A stretch of DNA of 64,000 nt from the NCBI RefSeq assembly GCF_001584165.1, contig NZ_CP013233.1, positions 496,001 to 560,000 on the forward strand, written 5' to 3'. The notes below the pieces were generated by a model. That model had not been told where the DNA came from. It searched no databases and saw only the letters and a list, made by a program, of their open reading frames with translations. This document shows, one piece after another, positions 29,455 through 37,818 of this stretch (position 1 is the stretch's first letter; each line of letters starts with the position of its first letter). The DNA is from Collimonas arenae (lineage in GTDB: Bacteria; Pseudomonadota; Gammaproteobacteria; Burkholderiales; Burkholderiaceae_D). The translations under genes and the position numbers were made by a program.

Positions 29455-30086
29455 ATGAAGCGAGTCAAACCAGTCATCTCCGTTCTCGCCGGCTTGCTGC
29501 TGACCGTGTCCCTGACTGCTTGCGGCGACAAATCTGGCGGCGGCAGCCAGGAAATCATCCTGTCGCCGGCCAAGAGCGCGTTCATCAATACCGATGTCAC
29601 CGGCCTTGGCTACGCCCGCGATTTTGCACTGACCGACCATACTGGCAAGCCGCGTACGCTGGCCGATTACAAGGGCAAGGCAGTCGTGGTGTTTTTCGGC
29701 TATACCCAATGCCCGACGTTTGCCCGACCACCATGGTGGAGATGGCGAATGTCATGAAGGAGCTGGGGCCGTTGGCAAGCAAGGTCCAGGTGTTGTTTAT
29801 TACTGTCGATCCGGAACGCGATACGCAGGAGTTGTTGTCCAAGTATGTGCCAGCCTTCGATCCGAGCTTCGTCGGCCTGTATGGCGACCAGGCGGCGACC
29901 GAAAAGGTGGCCAAGGAATTCCGCGTGTTCTACCAGAAAGTACCCGGCAAGACACCCGGCAGTTATAGCATGGACCATACTGCAGGCAGCTATGTGTTCG
30001 ATCCGGAAGGCCACATCCGCTTGTTCGTGCGACATGGTCAGGGGCCAGATCCGATTGCCCACGACTTGAAATTGCTGCTGTCGTGA
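29455..30086 (+). CDS. SCO1/SenC copper chaperone lipoprotein (frameshifted)
   Basis: A periplasmic lipoprotein of about 210 residues that delivers copper to the CuA site of subunit II. The lipobox is LTAC near residue 22. The copper motif CPDVCPTT and the His in YSMDHTAGSYVFDPEGH are present, the former only after adding one G at about 29715, where the frame breaks. VLFITVDPERDT is a further family signature. It lies 8 bp after ctaB and is the last gene before the terminators at 30122-30177. Confidence 0.92.
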
Positions 30087-30121
30087 TCACCGGCGATCAG
30101 TTGGAGAAAAGTTGAGGGAGA

Positions 30122-30143
30122 GGTCCGATATGTATATCGGACC
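30122..30143. repeat. Perfect 22-bp inverted repeat before the sco terminator
   Basis: GGTCCGATA (30122-30130) and TATCGGACC (30135-30143) are perfect inverted copies around TGTA. It lies 35 bp after the sco stop, directly before the T-tract terminator. Confidence 0.75.
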
Positions 30144-30149
30144 ATAATG

Positions 30150-30177
30150 AAAAAAGGCAGCCGAGGCTGCCTTTTTT
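30150..30177. terminator. Bidirectional terminator between sco and rpoH
   Basis: GGCAGC pairs with GCTGCC across CGAG, flanked by A6 and T6. It can serve the convergent sco and rpoH genes. Confidence 0.9.
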
Positions 30178-30196
30178 GTTACCGTAACGCGGGCGG

Positions 30197-31096
30197 TCAG
30201 GTGAATGCGACCAGCGACCCCTTCATTTTCTTCAGGGCAACTGCTTCGATTTGCCGGATGCGTTCGGCGGAGACGCCGAATTCATCTGCCAGCTCGTGCA
30301 AGGTGGCGCCGGAGCCGTCATCGTTAGCCAGCCAACGAGCCTCGACGATACGGCGTGAGCGATCATCCAGCTTGCTCAGTGCCGATTCCAGGCCTTCCGA
30401 CTGCATGCGGTCGTATTGCTGGGCTTCCAGCACCTTGGTTGGCTCTTGCGACTCCGATGACAGGTAGGCGATCGGCGCAAACTTATCATCATCATCGTCG
30501 GTCGGCGCGTCCAGCGCAATGTCGCGGCCGGTCAGGCGGGTTTCCATCTCGATGACTTCTTCACGCTTGACGTTGAGGGTCTTGGCCAATGCCTCGACTT
30601 GGGTCGGCGTCATCGCGTCCAGGCCTTCCTTGTGGCTGCGCAGGTTGAAGAACAGTTTGCGTTGCGCCTTGGTGGTGGCTACTTTCACCAGGCGCCAGTT
30701 CTTCAGGATGTATTCGTGCATTTCTGCCTTGATCCAGTGCATCGCGTACGACACCAGTCGGACACCCTGGTCCGGATCGAAGCGTTTGACTGCTTTCATC
30801 AGGCCGATATTGCCTTCCTGGATCAGGTCGGCATGCGGCAAGCCGTAACCCAGATAGCCGCGGGCAATCGATACCACCAGGCGCAGATGCGACAGCACCA
30901 GCTTTTGGGCGGCGCCGAGGTCGTTCTTGTCGCGCAGTTGTTTTGCGAGGGAAATTTCTTCATCGTGCGTCAACATAGGCAACCGGTTAACGGCCGAGAT
31001 ATAGGCGTCAATATTCCCCAGTGTGCCGGAAAAGCCGAGCGCCAAAGCATTTGATTCTGTTGGCATTAAAGCGGTGCTGACTGACGGATTTTTCAT
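30197..31096 (-). CDS. rpoH: RNA polymerase sigma-32 (heat shock) factor
   Basis: A 299-residue heat-shock sigma factor. Region 2 is visible as LVVSIARGYLGYGLPHADLIQEGNIGLMKAV with RLVSYAMHWIKAEMHEYI. The RpoH box QRKLFFNLRSHK distinguishes it from RpoD. Region 4.2 (TLHELADEFGVSAERIRQIE) lies near the C-terminus. An insertion of five Asp (TDDDDDKF) is seen between regions 3 and 4. The start is the ATG at 31096 behind AAGGAGA. A perfect CIRCE operator lies about 70 bp upstream, so HrcA control is expected. Confidence 0.96.
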   Translation of the reverse strand: MKNPSVSTALMPTESNALALGFSGTLGNIDAYISAVNRLPMLTHDEEISLAKQLRDKNDLGAAQKLVLSHLRLVVSIARGYLGYGLPHADLIQEGNIGLMKAVKRFDPDQGVRLVSYAMHWIKAEMHEYILKNWRLVKVATTKAQRKLFFNLRSHKEGLDAMTPTQVEALAKTLNVKREEVIEMETRLTGRDIALDAPTDDDDDKFAPIAYLSSESQEPTKVLEAQQYDRMQSEGLESALSKLDDRSRRIVEARWLANDDGSGATLHELADEFGVSAERIRQIEAVALKKMKGSLVAFT

Positions 31097-31167
31097 TCTT
31101 TCTCCTTGCTGTCCGGCTGCTTGTTGCAGCCAGTGGATCAACGATCAGACGTTTGACCTACAATATA

Positions 31168-31194
31168 TTAGCACTCTCTATTATAGAGTGCTAA
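31168..31194 (-). promoter_or_regulatory. CIRCE element (HrcA operator) with -10 box in the rpoH promoter
   Basis: TTAGCACTC (31168-31176), nine bases, then GAGTGCTAA (31186-31194): a perfect match to the CIRCE consensus bound by the heat-sensitive repressor HrcA. On the rpoH strand the nine-base spacer contains TATAAT (31185 down to 31180), so bound HrcA would cover the promoter. Transcription would start near 31173, giving a leader of about 77 nt before the rpoH ATG. Confidence 0.92.
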
Positions 31195-31337
31195 TAGGAT
31201 TTATTAAACGCCGGATATAGTTTGTTACTATTGTTATTCTTTTTTTGATTGTTTGTAACAGACTTATTAGACGGGGAAAACCTGCGAAAGTTGCGTCCTA
31301 ACGAAACGAAATGCTGCACAGCCGCAGGGAACAACAA

Positions 31338-31714
31338 CTACGCGGCGCAGCCCAAGTCGGGAGTCAGTTCGAGCAGGGTGTCGTAGGGGCGCTGCTGAGG
31401 AAAGCGCTGATTTGCGGCAAATGTGTGCTGTCGGCAATGCTGATGTAGAGCCGGGCCGGCGGTTTGCGCAGAATGCGATTCAGTGTCACGCGCAGCGTCA
31501 GGTTGCCAATGCAGCAAAAACAGCCGGGGGCGATGCGTTTGATGTCGAGGCCGGGTGGCATGGTCGATTCAAACTTGCCGTCCGACAAGCCTTCCAGGAT
31601 CAGTGCGGTGCTTTGCAGGCTACCTTGGGCGGCAAGATCGGCCTCGATTGCAGCGTGGATTGCGGCTTCGCGAGTGCTGGCCCGCGCGCCGCTAACCAGG
31701 GTGGTCAGTGTCAT
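31338..31714 (-). CDS. Small CobW-like protein lacking a P-loop (frameshifted)
   Basis: About 125 residues resembling part of the CobW/UreG GTPase fold: ALILEGLSDGKFE, then the APGCFCCIGNLTLRV motif, which recalls the metal-binding GCxCC of CobW proteins, then RLYISIADSTHLPQISAFL. There is no Walker A motif, so GTP binding is doubtful. The frame breaks in the run at 31386-31389; adding one base gives the end SSAPYDTLLELTPDLGCAA and a stop at 31338. It overlaps the ntrX stop by 4 bp, so it belongs to the ntrYX operon. Function is unknown. Confidence 0.65.
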
Positions 31715-32433
31715 CCGCCCTTTTTGGACAACTTTCCAGGATCGACGCCGAGCTGTTTGAGCTTACGGTACAGATGGGTTCGTTCCAATCCGGTTTTTTC
31801 CGCCACTCGTGTCATGCTGCCGCTTTCACGGATCAGGTGATATTCGAAGTACGCGCGCTCGAACGCGTCGCGCGCTTCGCGCAGCGGCAGGCCGAAGGAC
31901 GATGAGAACAGGTTCTCGGAACTCGCGGCGACCGACGGCATGGCCGCCAGATGGGTTGGTTCCGACATCGAGGGATTGCTGAACACGCCAGCTGTCACTA
32001 CGGCTTCATTCAAGTCGTTCGATGTCGTGGCAGGTTGCGGGTACAGCGTTGGTGCGCGGCCGCCTTTTGGTCCCTGTGACAGGCCTTGCTGGACTGCTTT
32101 CAACAATTTTTGCAGGGCAATTGGTTTTTCCAGGAAATTCAAGGCGCCGATGCGCGTGGCTTCCACTGCAGTGTCAATGGTGGCGTGACCGGACATCATA
32201 ATGACGGGCATGGTCAGCAAGCCGTCGCGTTGCCATTCCTTCAGCAGCGTTACGCCATCAGTGTCGGGCATCCAGATATCGAGCAGCACCAGGTCGGGTA
32301 CGCCGCCCTGGCGAAATTCGCGAGCTTGTTGTGCATTCTCGGCGGCGGTCACGACGTGTCCTTCGTCACCTAAAATTTCCGAGAGCAATTCCCGAATTCC
32401 CATTTCGTCATCAACGACTAGGATGTTAGCCAT
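31711..32433 (-). CDS. NtrX-like response regulator without AAA+ domain
   Basis: A 240-residue two-component regulator. The receiver domain covers residues 1-125 with the acidic pocket Asp8/Asp9, the phosphorylation site Asp52 (LVLLDIWMPDTDG) and the Lys of FLEKP. A Fis-type helix-turn-helix ends the protein (about 190-235: AEKTGLERTHLYRKLKQLGV). The central sigma54-interacting AAA+ domain of classical NtrX is missing; residues 125-185 are a linker rich in Pro, Ser and Ala. It is paired with the upstream NtrY-like kinase, from which a 281-bp gap with a repeat separates it. Confidence 0.88.
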   Translation of the reverse strand: MANILVVDDEMGIRELLSEILGDEGHVVTAAENAQQAREFRQGGVPDLVLLDIWMPDTDGVTLLKEWQRDGLLTMPVIMMSGHATIDTAVEATRIGALNFLEKPIALQKLLKAVQQGLSQGPKGGRAPTLYPQPATTSNDLNEAVVTAGVFSNPSMSEPTHLAAMPSVAASSENLFSSSFGLPLREARDAFERAYFEYHLIRESGSMTRVAEKTGLERTHLYRKLKQLGVDPGKLSKKGG

Positions 32434-32516
32434 GCGGTAGCCTTCCCATTTCCTGTTGCCTTAAATCCCACTGTGTGGACTGTTCGGATAGTCCAGTTAA
32501 CTTATAGGAATCTCGA

Positions 32517-32620
32517 CAAACCTATGCATGCTGCAATCTCGGCACTGCCATGCTCGTCGTACTCTCGTACGGCTGCGCTTCTCCTGCCGACCTTGCAACG
32601 TTCGCTACGGTTTTCGAGGT
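32517..32620. repeat. Palindromic repeat between ntrY and ntrX
   Basis: Inner arms TGCAATCTCGGCA (32532-32544) and TGCCGACCTTGCA (32585-32597) are inverted copies with two mismatches, with a GTACTCTCGTAC hairpin between them. Imperfect outer arms are near 32508-32523 and 32609-32623. It shares TGCCRTGCTCG with the repeat at 10517-10623. The rest of the gap 32434-32714 shows nothing recognisable. Confidence 0.6.
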
Positions 32621-32714
32621 CCCTTTATCAATGCCTGTTGGTTTTTTGTCGGAACCCAGATATATGCTATATCAGCCGACTGTCAATTTGCATCTGTTCC
32701 AAGTCAAAATCATG

Positions 32715-35012
32715 TCAAATAATTGACGAATCATGATTCGAGGCTAACTTTAACAGCAAAATCAGGATTTTTGCGCCCTTTGTATCGCTTCGATTCTGCA
32801 GATCGATGCGGCCGCCGTGCTCATCGATAATTTTTTTTACCATCGGCAGCCCCAGTCCGGTGCCGCGGGGTTTCGATGTGATGTACGGCTCGAAGGCCCG
32901 CGCCAGGATTTTCGGTGCGAATCCTGAGCCGTTATCGGTAATGGAAAGGCGCACTGCGGTGCGTGACAGGCCGTCCGAGCTCTGGAAGCTGACGCGCTCG
33001 GTGACCACGTCAATGCGTGGCGGCGTCGGATCGTCGCTGCGGTCCAACACGGCGTCTTGCGCGTTTTGCAGAAGGTTGTGGATGACCTGGCGTAGCTGGG
33101 TGGCGTCGCCCATGATCTTTGGCAAATCTGGCGCAAGCGATGCATGGATCATGTCGCGCTCGTCGCCGGCCAGGTAGAGATGCAGGATTTCCGCCACGAG
33201 TACGTTCAAGTCCAGCTCAGCCAGTACTGCCGGCGGCGTCTTGGCGTAGTCGCGAAAATCGTCAACCATGCGCTTCATCGCCGCCACCTGATTGACGATG
33301 GTGTCCGTGCTCTTCTTCAGGATGGCGGCGTCCTGAGTCATCAGCTTGTCTTCCAGTTTCATCTGCAGGCGCTCGGCCGACAGCTGGATCGGGGTCAATG
33401 GATTCTTGATCTCGTGGGCCAGGCGGCGCGCCACCTCGCCCCAAGCGATCGAACGCTGGCCAGAGATGACATCGGAAATGTCATCGAACACCACGACGTA
33501 GCCAGCGCGGTTTTCCACTGGGAGTCGCGAGCCGCGGGCCAACAGAGTGATGTCATCGGCGTCGCCGCTCGCACCACTGTCGACCCGCCGTGGAATCTCG
33601 ATCTGTTGCTGCCAGTGCAGCAGCTCGGGGCCGATCTTGCCGGTGGCGAACTGTGCATTCTGTTCCGAGAATGCGTTGGTGATGACTTCGGCAAAGTGGG
33701 CCAGGCCGTCAATGATGTTGAGAGGCTGGCCGATATGCGGGGAAAAATCATACTGCAGGATGCGCGCCACCGATTGGTTGCTGGTGACTAGCCGGAAATC
33801 GCCGTCAAGCACCATCACGCCGGCCGACATGTTGGCCAGCACCGATTCCAGGTAGGCCTTGGCATTTTCCAGTTCGTTGCGGTTTTTTTCGACCGAGGCG
33901 CGTGCTTCGTACAACTGGCGCGTCATGAGATTGAAGGATTGTGTCAGCGTGCCCAGTTCGTCCGAGGTGGCGACGATCGGACGCGGCGAAAGATTGCCTT
34001 CGGCCACTGCCTTGGTTCCTTCAGCCAGCAGCAGCAGGGGCTTGGCGAGGTCAGTGGCGATCAGGAAGGCGCTGGCGATTGCGCCGAACACCGCCAGCAG
34101 CAAGGTCAGTGTCAGCGTCACCAGATAAATCTTGCGCAACCCTGAGCGTCCCAGCGAGCGCTCCTGGTATTCGCTATAGGCCGATCCGAGTGCATCGGCG
34201 TTGGTAGCGAGGTAGGTCGGTACCGGCTGGATCATTTGCAGGAAATGCGTTTCATTTTGCAGCGAGGCGCTTTTCAGCGGCGGTGGGATCTCGACCACCA
34301 CGTGCAGCCGCAAGTCGGTGCCGTCGCTGGCGGAAGCTTGCGACGCTCGGCTTGAGTCGGGATTGTCGAGATCGCTCTCGATGGCGGAAAAACCGCGCGG
34401 CAGCCGTGCCTGTTGCAGCATGCTGGCGGTGGGCAAATTGGGGATCAGCGTGCCCAAGTGGCCACCTACCGAGGCGATCACCTGGCCGTTAGCGGTGACG
34501 ATCGATGCTTCCAGGTTCTGCTCGCTGAGCCGGCCAAGCTGGGTTGCCTGTGCTGAATTTGACAGTTCGGACCATTCGGCCGCCAGCGTGCGGGCCCTCG
34601 AGGTCAGGTCGTTGAGCGAGGAGTCGAGTGCCGCATGGCTAAGGTTGAGGCCGGACTGCAGCGCCGCTTCAACGTGGACGTCGAACCAGGATTCGATGGA
34701 GCGTGAGACGAACTGCACCGACACCAGATAGATCACCACTCCCGGCAGGATGCCGATCAGCGCAAACATCAGCACCAGCTTGGCCATCAGACGCGATCCG
34801 AATTTGCCGCGCTTGTAGCGACTGTAGAGCCGTCCCAGCAACAGGCAGACCAGGCCCAGCAGAGCGACGGCCATCAGCGCGTTCAGTCCGAGTAGCCATG
34901 AATAGTGCTTATCGAAAAAATCCGAGTTGGCCGAGGCCGATGCAAGTACGAACAGCAGGATGCTGACGATGGCGCCGCCAACCACCAGCAGATACCGGAG
35001 TGCGCGCGACAC
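32715..35012 (-). CDS. NtrY-like sensor histidine kinase
   Basis: A 765-residue membrane kinase. Two N-terminal helices (about 8-28 and 34-60) and a third (about 78-100) precede an extracytoplasmic region of about 180 residues, a further helix near 295-320 and a HAMP domain (ATDLAKPLLLLAEGTKAVAEG). Then come a PAS domain, the HisKA phosphorylation site near residue 531 (RRLAHEIKNPLTPIQLSAERL) and an ATPase domain (SITDNGSGFAPKIL; RGTGLGLPMVKKIIDEHGG). It starts 2 bp after the DUF4390 gene. NtrYX systems sense nitrogen or redox state; the signal here is unknown. Confidence 0.92.
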   Translation of the reverse strand: MSRALRYLLVVGGAIVSILLFVLASASANSDFFDKHYSWLLGLNALMAVALLGLVCLLLGRLYSRYKRGKFGSRLMAKLVLMFALIGILPGVVIYLVSVQFVSRSIESWFDVHVEAALQSGLNLSHAALDSSLNDLTSRARTLAAEWSELSNSAQATQLGRLSEQNLEASIVTANGQVIASVGGHLGTLIPNLPTASMLQQARLPRGFSAIESDLDNPDSSRASQASASDGTDLRLHVVVEIPPPLKSASLQNETHFLQMIQPVPTYLATNADALGSAYSEYQERSLGRSGLRKIYLVTLTLTLLLAVFGAIASAFLIATDLAKPLLLLAEGTKAVAEGNLSPRPIVATSDELGTLTQSFNLMTRQLYEARASVEKNRNELENAKAYLESVLANMSAGVMVLDGDFRLVTSNQSVARILQYDFSPHIGQPLNIIDGLAHFAEVITNAFSEQNAQFATGKIGPELLHWQQQIEIPRRVDSGASGDADDITLLARGSRLPVENRAGYVVVFDDISDVISGQRSIAWGEVARRLAHEIKNPLTPIQLSAERLQMKLEDKLMTQDAAILKKSTDTIVNQVAAMKRMVDDFRDYAKTPPAVLAELDLNVLVAEILHLYLAGDERDMIHASLAPDLPKIMGDATQLRQVIHNLLQNAQDAVLDRSDDPTPPRIDVVTERVSFQSSDGLSRTAVRLSITDNGSGFAPKILARAFEPYITSKPRGTGLGLPMVKKIIDEHGGRIDLQNRSDTKGAKILILLLKLASNHDSSII

Positions 35013-35014
35013 GG

Positions 35015-35593
35015 TTATTCAGCCTTGTAATTGAAGCGCTTCCAGTCGGAAGAAAAACGCCAGTCGCTGTTATTCAGCGCGTTGACCTGGAACGGTTTCG
35101 ACAGCAAGCCCAGGTCCAGCCCCATGCGTACCGCGACTTGATATACCTCGCCGCTCTTCAGCGCACCCTTTTCGGCAATCAGCCAGCGATTGGGGCGGCG
35201 GATCAGCGCTAGCGCGTCGTCGAGCGTATTGAAGCTCTGCTGCAGGCTGCCGTTGATGGCGACGTTATAGCGCCGTGTCACCACGTTGTATTGCAGGCGG
35301 ATGGTTTGGGTGGCGGTGATGGCTTTCTCGTCAAACCAGTACCAGCGCGGACGGGTCAACTCGACATCGGTCGTGAAATACAGGGACACGCCGCGGTTGA
35401 TGACTTCTTCCAGGCCGCGGTTGAGATCGAAAGAGAAGGTTGCCGACAGACGGTAGCCGTCATCGTCGGCTTCGATATGTGCCTGACTCAATTCAACGCC
35501 ATCCGATGCAAAGCTCGAAGCATGGCTAAAAGACAGCGCCAGCATCAGGGCCAGCAGCCAGTATTTGATGAATTGAGGCAATGGTTGTGTCAC
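35015..35593 (-). CDS. DUF4390 domain-containing exported protein
   Basis: A 192-residue protein with an N-terminal signal peptide or anchor (about 10-30) and a DUF4390 domain: ATFSFDLNRGLEEVINRGVSLYF, then RPRWYWFDEKAITATQTIRLQYNVVTRRYNV. In Burkholderiales it lies regularly between rsmB and the ntrY kinase, as here, with gaps of 40 and 2 bp. A role linked to the NtrY sensor in the periplasm is plausible but untested. Confidence 0.88.
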   Translation of the reverse strand: MTQPLPQFIKYWLLALMLALSFSHASSFASDGVELSQAHIEADDDGYRLSATFSFDLNRGLEEVINRGVSLYFTTDVELTRPRWYWFDEKAITATQTIRLQYNVVTRRYNVAINGSLQQSFNTLDDALALIRRPNRWLIAEKGALKSGEVYQVAVRMGLDLGLLSKPFQVNALNNSDWRFSSDWKRFNYKAE

Positions 35594-35633
35594 TGGTTTC
35601 GGGTACGGTAAAAGTTAGTTGTGAAACAAGGGC

Positions 35634-36946
35634 TTAGCACTTCTGGAACAGCGCGTAGAACAAGCCATCGTGGTCGTGTTCGGTGTCGGCGGTCGGCAGC
35701 AGTTGTCCGGGGGCCGGTAGCCTGCGCGCATTAGCATTCCGTGCTGCAAAGGCCACTGCCTGGGCTTCCGATTCCTGTGGCCAAACGGAACATGTTACAA
35801 GTAACAATTTACCATCCGGGCGCAGCATCTGCCAAAGATTGTCCAGAATCTTTGCCGAAAGTGTTGCAAGTTGCTCGGTGTCGGTCTTGCGGCGCAACCA
35901 GCGAATATCGGGGTGGCGGCGCACGATGCCGGAGGCAGTACAGGGGACGTCGGCCAGGATCCGGTCGAACGGCAGACCGTCCACCAGCCGCCGCCGGCGC
36001 TGCCCGTGCTAGCGTCGCCTTGCAGTAGCGTGGCCTGCAATTGCAAGCGCTCCAGGTTTTGGGTAATGCGTTGCAAACGTTTGGCATTGTTGTCCAATGC
36101 GGTCAGATCGACATCGGCGATCTCCAGTATATGGCCGGTCTTGCCGCCCGGCGCGGCGCAGGCGTCGAGCACCCGCATGCCGTCCTGTACGTCGAGCAGT
36201 GGCGCAGCCAGTTGCGCGCCCGCATCCTGCACCGATGCCAGGCCGTCTTCGAAACCGGGAATCTGGGCTACCGGCAGCGCGTTGTCGAGGCGAATTGCAT
36301 CGGCGCCGATCTGCCTGGCGCCAATGCCGTGCGTCGACAGGCTTTGCAGGTAATCGGCAACGCCGGTTTTGCGGCGGTTGACGCGCAAGGTCAGCGGCGG
36401 CGGCGCATTGCCGGCCGTCAGGATAGCTTGCCATTGTTGCGGGTAGGCCGCCTTCATGCGATCGATCCACCAGACCGGATAATTCCACATGCCGAGCGGC
36501 GTCTTGACAGCGCTGGCCATCAGCGCTTCGCGCTCACGCAGGAAACGGCGCAGCACGGCATTGACCATGCCCTTGGCGTGCGCCATCTGCGGATCAGAAT
36601 CGACCGCCGTCACCGCCTGGTTGACCACCGTGAAATTTTCGTAGGCGGGGTCGTCAACATCGGCCAGCAAGCACAGCGCCACGCATAGCAGACAATGCAG
36701 CAGTGTCGGTTCCGGCGGTCGGCTGGCCAGATTGTTCAATAAGGTTTCGGCGCGACCGACGCCACGCATGGTGCGATAGGCAATGTCCTGTATCGCGCCG
36801 CGAGTTGGCGCTGGCGCGGCCGATTGGGCAAACACCTGGGTCAATGCTTGCGGTAGCGCCGCACCGTCGCGCACCAAGGCAACGGCTTGGGCGGCGCCCA
36901 GCAGGCTAAAGGCGAGAGAATCTTTTTTGAGAGTTGAATAGGTCAC
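35634..36946 (-). CDS. rsmB: 16S rRNA (cytosine-967-C5)-methyltransferase (frameshifted)
   Basis: An SAM-dependent rRNA methyltransferase of about 437 residues. The N-terminal NusB-like domain spans about residues 10-150; the catalytic domain has the SAM motif VLDACAAPGGKTGHILEIAD and the catalytic Cys in FDRILADVPCTASG. The frame breaks at 35981-35982; adding one base (a G on the coding strand) joins SAGGGWWDGLPFDRILADV. Two-letter repeats near the break make it a likely error site. It is the first gene of the rsmB-DUF4390-ntrYX unit. Confidence 0.93.
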
Positions 36947-36994
36947 AAGTTGTTCAGGTCGGTGATGCGTAAGCAGCTTTGGTAAATTGTCCGG

Positions 36995-37633
36995 TCAGTT
37001 CCTGGTCGTCGCCAGTTTGATGCCCAGTGCGATAAAGGCGGCGCCGACGGTGCGCTCCAGCCATTGTTTGACGTGGGGATTGTTGCTTGCGTGCCGGGTC
37101 AGGGTTCCTGCCAGCATTGCCGTGCCACTGTTCCAACATAGCGACATGGTAGCAAACACAGCACCCAGAAACAAAAAAGCGACGATCTTGTGCGGCGAAT
37201 CGTGGTTGACGAATTGCGGGAAAAATGACAGGAAGAACAGGATCACTTTTGGATTCAGTACGTTGGTGATCAAGGCCTGCACGAAAATTGTCTTATGCGA
37301 GCGCAGGTCAAGCGCCTCGCGGTTTTCGGTAGATGGCGCTTGCTTGCTGAATAACATTTTGATGCCGAGATAGACCAGATAGGCGCCACCGGCCAGCTTG
37401 ACCGCCATGAAGGCGGTGGCTGAGGCGGCCAGCAGGGCAGTCAGGCCGAACGCCGACAATGTCGCGTGGATGCAGCAGCCAACGGTAATGCCAAGTGCGG
37501 ACATGAGGCCGGCGCGGCGCCCTTGCGCCACGCTGCGGCCGACGATATAGGCGGTATCTGGGCCAGGAGTGGCGTTCAGTAGCAGTACGGCCATCAGGAA
37601 CAGGCCAAAATTGGTGATGCCGAACGATGTCAT
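36995..37633 (-). CDS. LysE/RhtB family amino-acid exporter
   Basis: A 212-residue inner-membrane exporter with about six helices. The N-terminal family motif LLLNATPGPDTAYIVGRSVAQGRRAGLMSALG is unmistakable, as is TNVLNPKVILFFLSFFPQFV in the middle. Family members export basic amino acids, homoserine or threonine; the substrate here cannot be told. It appears to stand alone. Confidence 0.93.
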   Translation of the reverse strand: MTSFGITNFGLFLMAVLLLNATPGPDTAYIVGRSVAQGRRAGLMSALGITVGCCIHATLSAFGLTALLAASATAFMAVKLAGGAYLVYLGIKMLFSKQAPSTENREALDLRSHKTIFVQALITNVLNPKVILFFLSFFPQFVNHDSPHKIVAFLFLGAVFATMSLCWNSGTAMLAGTLTRHASNNPHVKQWLERTVGAAFIALGIKLATTRN

Positions 37634-37818
37634 GGCGGCTTAGCTCGACAGGTTGGTCAGGATGGTGAGATTGTAACGGGGATAGGGGGCAAGTGTGACC
37701 GGAAAAACGTCGGGTTTGTTCAATATCACCGGCAGCAACCCGGATTCTTGTCAAAATGACTCATCAGGCGCCGATTTCCTTTGCGCAACTTCTGTAGTCC
37801 GCGTTGATGCAGCGTGTT

